From positions 1-28,991 of the forward strand of contig CAZYVA010000014.1 of the NCBI GenBank assembly GCA_964650695.1: a stretch of 28,991 nucleotides of DNA. The letters run 5' to 3'. Positions within the stretch are counted from its first letter, which is position 1. Each line of letters opens with the position of its first letter. Both the position numbers and the translations under genes were made by a program. The notes under the pieces were generated by a model, which was given only the letters and a program-made list of their open reading frames with translations, made no database searches and was not told where the DNA came from. The stretch comes from CAZYVA01 sp964650695. Its GTDB lineage: Bacteria; Bacillota; Clostridia; Lachnospirales; Lachnospiraceae. This document shows positions 24,631-28,991 of this stretch, in pieces.

Positions 24631-25481
24631 TGAAGAAAAAACTTGGCAGAAACCAGACTTTTCTGCTGATTACGATCCCGGTGCTGGCATTGTTCTTTTG
24701 CTTTAACACACTTCCTTTGATAAAAGGATTTTTGTACAGCTTTACGAATTTTAAAGGATTTGGGAGTTACGACTGGGTCGGAGCCCGTAACTATACGGAT
24801 CTGTTTACAGACTCCCGTGTAGGGAAATCCTATCTGTTTACGTTTAAGTTTGCGATACTGGCCACCGTTGTCACGAATATTATCGCTTTGCTCCTGGCCT
24901 TAGGGTTAAACGGGAAAATCCGGGCAAAAAGTGCGCTGAGGGGCGTGTATTTTGTGCCAAGGATCCTGGGCGGCCTGGTCGTCGGCTATATTTTCGGGTA
25001 TATTTTCACCTATATCCTTCCAGCCATCACCGGAGGATCAAGCATGCTATCCAATACGGGCACGGCATGGATTGCCATCGTCATCGTGGCCTCATGGCAG
25101 TCCATCGCCCAGACGACCCTGATTTATATTTCCGGCCTGCAGACCGTGCCGGAGGACGTGTACGAGGCAGGCGCAATTGACGGCGCGACTGGATGGAGGC
25201 GCTTTAAAAGCCTGACATTCCCGCTGATCATCCCGTTTTTCAGTATCAACCTTGTGCTGAGCATGAAGGACTTCCTGATGGTTTTCGACCAGATCATGGC
25301 TTTGACGAAGGGTGGTCCCGCCCAGAGTACGGAATCCATTTCTTATTTGATTTACAACAACGGTATCGGTGGGGGCCAGTTTGGGTTCCAGAGCGCCAAT
25401 GCGGTGATTTTTTTCATCGTGATCGTGGCAATCTCTGTATTCCAGCTTAATATTACCGGAAAGAAGGAGGAGCAATTATAA
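24627..25481 (+). CDS. sugar ABC transporter permease (MsmF-like)
   Basis: A 284-aa inner-membrane permease with about six transmembrane helices. The first is FLLITIPVLALFFCFNTLPL near the N-terminus. The EAA loop is EDVYEAGAIDGATGWRRF (about 174-191), which contacts the ATPase. The gene overlaps the binding-protein gene and is followed with a one-base overlap by the second permease. The start is ATGATG at 24627, with GGGAGG upstream. It pairs with the next protein to form the heterodimeric channel. Confidence 0.95.
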   Translation: MMKKKLGRNQTFLLITIPVLALFFCFNTLPLIKGFLYSFTNFKGFGSYDWVGARNYTDLFTDSRVGKSYLFTFKFAILATVVTNIIALLLALGLNGKIRAKSALRGVYFVPRILGGLVVGYIFGYIFTYILPAITGGSSMLSNTGTAWIAIVIVASWQSIAQTTLIYISGLQTVPEDVYEAGAIDGATGWRRFKSLTFPLIIPFFSINLVLSMKDFLMVFDQIMALTKGGPAQSTESISYLIYNNGIGGGQFGFQSANAVIFFIVIVAISVFQLNITGKKEEQL

Positions 25482-26329
25482 TGAAAAAGAAAAATAAAGT
25501 TGCTGCGGCTACGAACTGGCCGCTGACGATTCTGTTGATCCTCGGATGCCTGACCGTCATCTTCCCGCTCTATATGGCGGTTGTCATTGCATTTAAAAAG
25601 CCTTCCGAGATGACGAATGACATTGCCGGCGCTTTAAGCCTTCCAAAGAGCTGGAGCTTTGACAACTTTGCGGAAGCAATGGAAGTCACAGATTTCTGGC
25701 ATTCGCTCGGTTACAGCGTGATGATCACGGTAATCACCGTTGTGCTGGCGATTTTGATCCATTCGCTGGCGGGGTACGCGATTGGCCGTTGCATGGGAAA
25801 GAGCAAGTTTTATAAATTTTCCTACCTGTATATCGTGAGCGGCATGTTTGTGCCGTTTGCGATCCTGATGATGCCGCTGGTAAAGCAGACTGCGCAGTTG
25901 GGCATTGACAACTGGGCGGGTGTGATTTTGTGCTATTTAGTGTTTTATATGCCAATGAATGTGATGCTGTATACCGGGTATCTGAAAAATATCCCGCTTG
26001 CGTTGGAGGAGGCCGCATTTGTGGACGGCGCTACAACTTGGTCAACGTACTGGAAAGTCATCTTTCCGGTCATGAAGCCGATGCACGCAACTGTGGCAGT
26101 GCTGACGGCCCTTGGCACCTGGAACGATGTCATGACACCATTGGTCATTATGTCAGGAACCGGGGCGAATACGCTGCCTTTGGCGCAGCTTACGTTCCAG
26201 ACGCAGTTCGGGACGAATTACAACCTGGCGTTTGCTTCCTATCTGCTGGCTCTCCTGCCGATCCTGATTTTCTACTTGGTGTGCCAGAAGCAAATCATCA
26301 ATGGCGTAGTCAATGGAGCGGTGAAATAA
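25481..26329 (+). CDS. sugar ABC transporter permease (MsmG-like)
   Basis: A 282-aa membrane protein of the MalG/MsmG type with six predicted helices. The first is near LTILLILGCLTVIFPLYMAV. The EAA loop is LEEAAFVDGATTWSTYWKV. AGGAGGAG precedes the ATG. No ATPase gene is present in the operon; MsmX/MsmK-type shared ATPases often fill this role in Firmicutes. Confidence 0.95.
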   Translation: MKKKNKVAAATNWPLTILLILGCLTVIFPLYMAVVIAFKKPSEMTNDIAGALSLPKSWSFDNFAEAMEVTDFWHSLGYSVMITVITVVLAILIHSLAGYAIGRCMGKSKFYKFSYLYIVSGMFVPFAILMMPLVKQTAQLGIDNWAGVILCYLVFYMPMNVMLYTGYLKNIPLALEEAAFVDGATTWSTYWKVIFPVMKPMHATVAVLTALGTWNDVMTPLVIMSGTGANTLPLAQLTFQTQFGTNYNLAFASYLLALLPILIFYLVCQKQIINGVVNGAVK

Positions 26330-26404
26330 CGGCCAGGGTAGTTTTTTGAAGAAGTATGGTTCATAATTGTTATAACTCTAAAAAAGAACAAGGATGGACA
26401 GATT

Positions 26405-28624
26405 ATGGCGATCTTACTTGAAAAGGACAAAGGGTTATTTACCTTGCTGACAAACCATATCATGTACCAGATGAAACGAGACAGGTATGGAGTTTTACTT
26501 CATACCTTCTTTGGCAGACGAGGGAACGAGTTTGACTACTCCGGCCTGATTTCCTACCGGGAACATGGCTTTTCGGGAAATCCTCATGAAGCCGGGCATG
26601 AGCGTTCCTATTCCCTGGACGTGCTGCCGCAGGAGTATCCGTCTTATGGAAGCGGGGATTATCGTTCCACAGCTTTAAAAGTGCGCTACCCGGACGGGAG
26701 CTTTTCCTGTGAGCTTCGGTTTGCGGACGCGAAAGTACAAAAAGGGAAATATACGCTTCCGGGGCTTCCAGCAGTGTATGAGACAGAGGAAGCAAAGGCT
26801 GACACATTGATCATCACGCTGGAGGATATGAGGCATTGTTTTTATGTGCACCTGTACTATGGGGTTTTTGAGGATCTGGATCTCATTACAAGGGCGGTAT
26901 GCGTGGAAAACTGCGGCGGCGGACGCCTTTATCTGGAAAATGTCCAGAGCGCCTGCGTGGATTATCTGTATGGGGATTTTGATTTTCATACTTTCCATGG
27001 CAGGCATTTGAAGGAACGGATACCACAGCGGTACCCGCTGGCGACAGGGATCCAGTCGGTCGGAAGCATCCGCGGGACTTCCAGCCATCAGTTTAATCCG
27101 TTCCTGATCCTTTCTGAACGTAACGCGACGGAGGAATCCGGGGAATGTTATGGTTTTTCCCTTTTGTACAGCGGCGACTTCCTGGGGCTTGCCCAGTATG
27201 ACCAGTTCGGGCAGACGCGGATCCTGCTTGGGATCCATCCGGACAATTTTACGTGGCGGCTTCAGCCGGGAGAGTGTTTTTACGCGCCGGAAGTGGCTAT
27301 GGGTTATTCGGATCAGGGGCTGGGTGCGCTTTCCAGGATCTATCACCGCGCTTATCGGGAAAATCTCTGCCGGGGTGTGTGGACAAAGAAGCGGCGCCCG
27401 GTGCTGCTGAATAGCTGGGAGGGCGTTTATTTTCAATTCGATGCGCCCAAATTGGCAAGAATGGCACAAGAGGCCGCCTCTCTTGGAATCGAATTGTTTG
27501 TTGTAGATGACGGATGGTTTGGAAAACGGGATACAGATGAATCCGGGCTTGGCGACTGGACTGCAAATGAAGAGAAATTGAAATACCCGCTGCGGGATCT
27601 CGCCCAACAAATCCATGAGCAGGGAATGATGTTCGGCATCTGGTTTGAGCCGGAGGCGGTCAGCGAAGACAGCGACCTTTACCGCTCCCATCCGGATTGG
27701 GCGATCCGGATTCCAGAGAAAGCGCCGAACCTGGGCCGGAAGGAACTTCTTCTGGATTTTTCCAGGGAGGAGGTGCGGTCGCATATTTTTCAGTGCATAT
27801 GCAAAGTGCTGGATGATACAAAATGTGATTACATCAAGTGGGATTTAAACCGGAGTTTCTGCGATTTTTACAGCCATTCCCTCCCATCGGACAGACAGGG
27901 CGAAGTGGCACACCGCCATGTGTTGGGGCTTTATGACATGCTGGAAAAACTTTTTAGGAAATACCCGGATTTACTGATGGAAGGCTGCAGTGGTGGCGGC
28001 GGCCGCTTTGACGCGGGAATGCTCTATTATACCCCACAGATTTGGTGCAGCGACGATACGGACGCCATCGAGCGGCTGGCGATCCAGCACGGGACTTCTT
28101 TTGGGTATCCGGTGAGTACGATGGGTTCCCATGTCTCCGCATGCCCCAACGAGCAGACAGGGCGTGTGACGCCTTTCGCTACCCGCGGGGTGGCGGCGAT
28201 GTCCGGTACATTTGGGTATGAGCTGGATGTTATGAAATTGACGGAAGAAGAAAAAGCGGAGATGAAAACGCAGATCCGGACATTTCAGAAATATTATGAT
28301 TTGATCCAATACGGGGATTATTACCGCCTGATGGATCCGGATGGAATGAAAGGGTACCATGCATGGCAGTTTGTGTCCAGGGATGGGCGGGAAGCCTTGC
28401 TGAATGCGGTTGCCCTCCGTATCCTTCCGAACGGGCCGGGGTGCTGGGTCAGGCTCAAGGGGCTGGATCCGGATGGTGTTTATCTTGTGGATGGGGAGAA
28501 ATATCCGGGAGATTACCTGATGAACGGGGGACTTTTGCTCCCGGCGGTGAAAGCGGAGTATGAGGCGGTGCAGATCCATATCGTACAGGTGCATCCGGAG
28601 TCCCCAGAAGAATCCGGGATGTAA
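26405..28624 (+). CDS. GH36 alpha-galactosidase
   Basis: A complete 739-aa cytoplasmic GH36 enzyme that removes alpha-1,6-linked galactose from melibiose, raffinose or stachyose. It has an N-terminal beta-sandwich, then the catalytic barrel starting near 330. The DDGWFG motif is at 368-373. The nucleophile is Asp480 in KWDLNR and the acid/base is Asp550 in CSDDTD, two residues off the Geobacillus AgaA positions 478 and 548. CSGGGGRFD (528-536) is the conserved substrate-binding segment. No signal peptide is present. AAGGATGG precedes the ATG at 26405. It is the last gene of the sugar operon, 75 bases after the permease. Confidence 0.96.
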   Translation: MAILLEKDKGLFTLLTNHIMYQMKRDRYGVLLHTFFGRRGNEFDYSGLISYREHGFSGNPHEAGHERSYSLDVLPQEYPSYGSGDYRSTALKVRYPDGSFSCELRFADAKVQKGKYTLPGLPAVYETEEAKADTLIITLEDMRHCFYVHLYYGVFEDLDLITRAVCVENCGGGRLYLENVQSACVDYLYGDFDFHTFHGRHLKERIPQRYPLATGIQSVGSIRGTSSHQFNPFLILSERNATEESGECYGFSLLYSGDFLGLAQYDQFGQTRILLGIHPDNFTWRLQPGECFYAPEVAMGYSDQGLGALSRIYHRAYRENLCRGVWTKKRRPVLLNSWEGVYFQFDAPKLARMAQEAASLGIELFVVDDGWFGKRDTDESGLGDWTANEEKLKYPLRDLAQQIHEQGMMFGIWFEPEAVSEDSDLYRSHPDWAIRIPEKAPNLGRKELLLDFSREEVRSHIFQCICKVLDDTKCDYIKWDLNRSFCDFYSHSLPSDRQGEVAHRHVLGLYDMLEKLFRKYPDLLMEGCSGGGGRFDAGMLYYTPQIWCSDDTDAIERLAIQHGTSFGYPVSTMGSHVSACPNEQTGRVTPFATRGVAAMSGTFGYELDVMKLTEEEKAEMKTQIRTFQKYYDLIQYGDYYRLMDPDGMKGYHAWQFVSRDGREALLNAVALRILPNGPGCWVRLKGLDPDGVYLVDGEKYPGDYLMNGGLLLPAVKAEYEAVQIHIVQVHPESPEESGM

Positions 28625-28635
28625 AGAAATCGTTA

Positions 28636-28806
28636 CTATGAGTAGCTTTCCGGGCCGTGGATCATGGCTGACGTGAAAAGTTTAGTTCCATTTTGAAAAC
28701 TGCCGGGAATGAAGTGGCATTTACTCTTACAGAGGAGGGGTGAATGAAGCTTCACGGCGTCCTGATCGGCGGCTCCCAGCGTGATCGGCCCGAATTGCTG
28801 CATCAT
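28636..28806 (-). CDS. small ORF, 56 aa, possibly a truncated gene
   Basis: It starts with ATGATG seven bases after an AAAGGAGGG site, which is the main support. The peptide begins MMQQFGPITLGAADQDAVK and continues with an unremarkable Ser/Cys-rich tail to a TAG. I do not recognise it. It follows the partial gene at 28831 on the same strand after 24 bases, as in an operon. The tail after about residue 21 may be read-through of a broken gene end. Confidence 0.4.
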   Translation of the reverse strand: MMQQFGPITLGAADQDAVKLHSPLLCKSKCHFIPGSFQNGTKLFTSAMIHGPESYS

Positions 28807-28830
28807 GTATCATCCCTCCTTTGCGGCAGG

Positions 28831-28991
28831 TCAGTGGGTGAATCCATGCTTTACTTTTCTGCCCTTACCAGGAGTTTCGTGTTTAACATGTTTTTCCAGG
28901 TAGTCCACTTCCATGCGGAAATCGGCAAGAAGCTGTTCCAGCATAGCTTCGGAAAAATCGGCGCGGAACACATACCGCAGTACGATCTCAT
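28831..28991 (-). CDS. partial CDS, C-terminal 52 residues, unknown
   Basis: An open minus-strand frame enters from the window's right edge and ends at the TGA at 28831-28833. The visible residues (EIVLRYVFRADFSE, then LEQLLADFRMEVDYLEKHV, then a basic GKGRKVKHGFTH tail) look like a real helical C-terminus. The family is not recognisable from this fragment. A plus-strand frame starting at 28744 with a GAGGAGGGG site overlaps it and is the alternative reading. Confidence 0.5.
   Translation of the reverse strand, partial: EIVLRYVFRADFSEAMLEQLLADFRMEVDYLEKHVKHETPGKGRKVKHGFTH

Overview
The window looks like a chromosomal piece of an anaerobic Firmicute, most likely a gut-type Clostridia (Lachnospiraceae-like). 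The pointers are strong AGGAGG-type ribosome binding sites, oxygen-sensitive metalloenzyme assembly genes, a bacteriohemerythrin, an MsmEFG-type sugar ABC operon with its own AraC regulator, and many short palindromic intergenic repeats. This placement is inferred from gene content only; no marker gene is present.

Layout. Positions 1-74 are a tRNA-Val. Positions 323-2346 hold two convergent unknown genes, the second interrupted by a 100-N assembly gap. Positions 2755-4637 hold an iron-containing alcohol dehydrogenase and a bacteriohemerythrin. Positions 4875-18633 form one co-directional block: a NifH-like ATPase, a NifD/NifK-like pair, hypF-hypC-hypD-hypE, a TM1266-type small protein, a second NifD/NifK-like pair, hydF and hydE. 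Positions 18713-20397 hold a small secreted protein, a DUF3786 protein and a short conserved-looking protein. Positions 20431-28624 are a carbohydrate locus: a divergent AraC regulator, a GH13 alpha-glucosidase, a lipoprotein binding protein, two permeases and a GH36 alpha-galactosidase. The last 360 bases hold small or partial reading frames on the minus strand.

The main interest is the 4875-18633 block. HypF, HypE, HypC and HypD make and hold the Fe(CN)2CO unit of [NiFe]-hydrogenases, yet HypA/HypB (nickel insertion), hydrogenase subunits and a maturation protease are all absent here. HydE and HydF mature the [FeFe]-hydrogenase H-cluster, yet HydG and HydA are absent. Instead, both sets of maturases are interleaved with two paralogous nitrogenase-like heterodimers and one NifH-like electron donor. 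I infer a nitrogenase-like redox system whose cofactor, or whose product, is a CN/CO-ligated iron centre. One D/K pair could be the enzyme and the other a NifEN-like scaffold. The substrate cannot be read from the sequence. The set does not match the layout of the characterised nitrogenase-like systems (BchLNB, BchXYZ, CfbCD, MarHDK).

The sugar locus reads as uptake and breakdown of alpha-galactosides such as raffinose or melibiose. The alpha-galactosidase would release galactose, and the GH13 enzyme would split the remaining alpha-glucoside or sucrose. The transporter ATPase is not in the window and is probably a shared MsmK-type protein encoded elsewhere.
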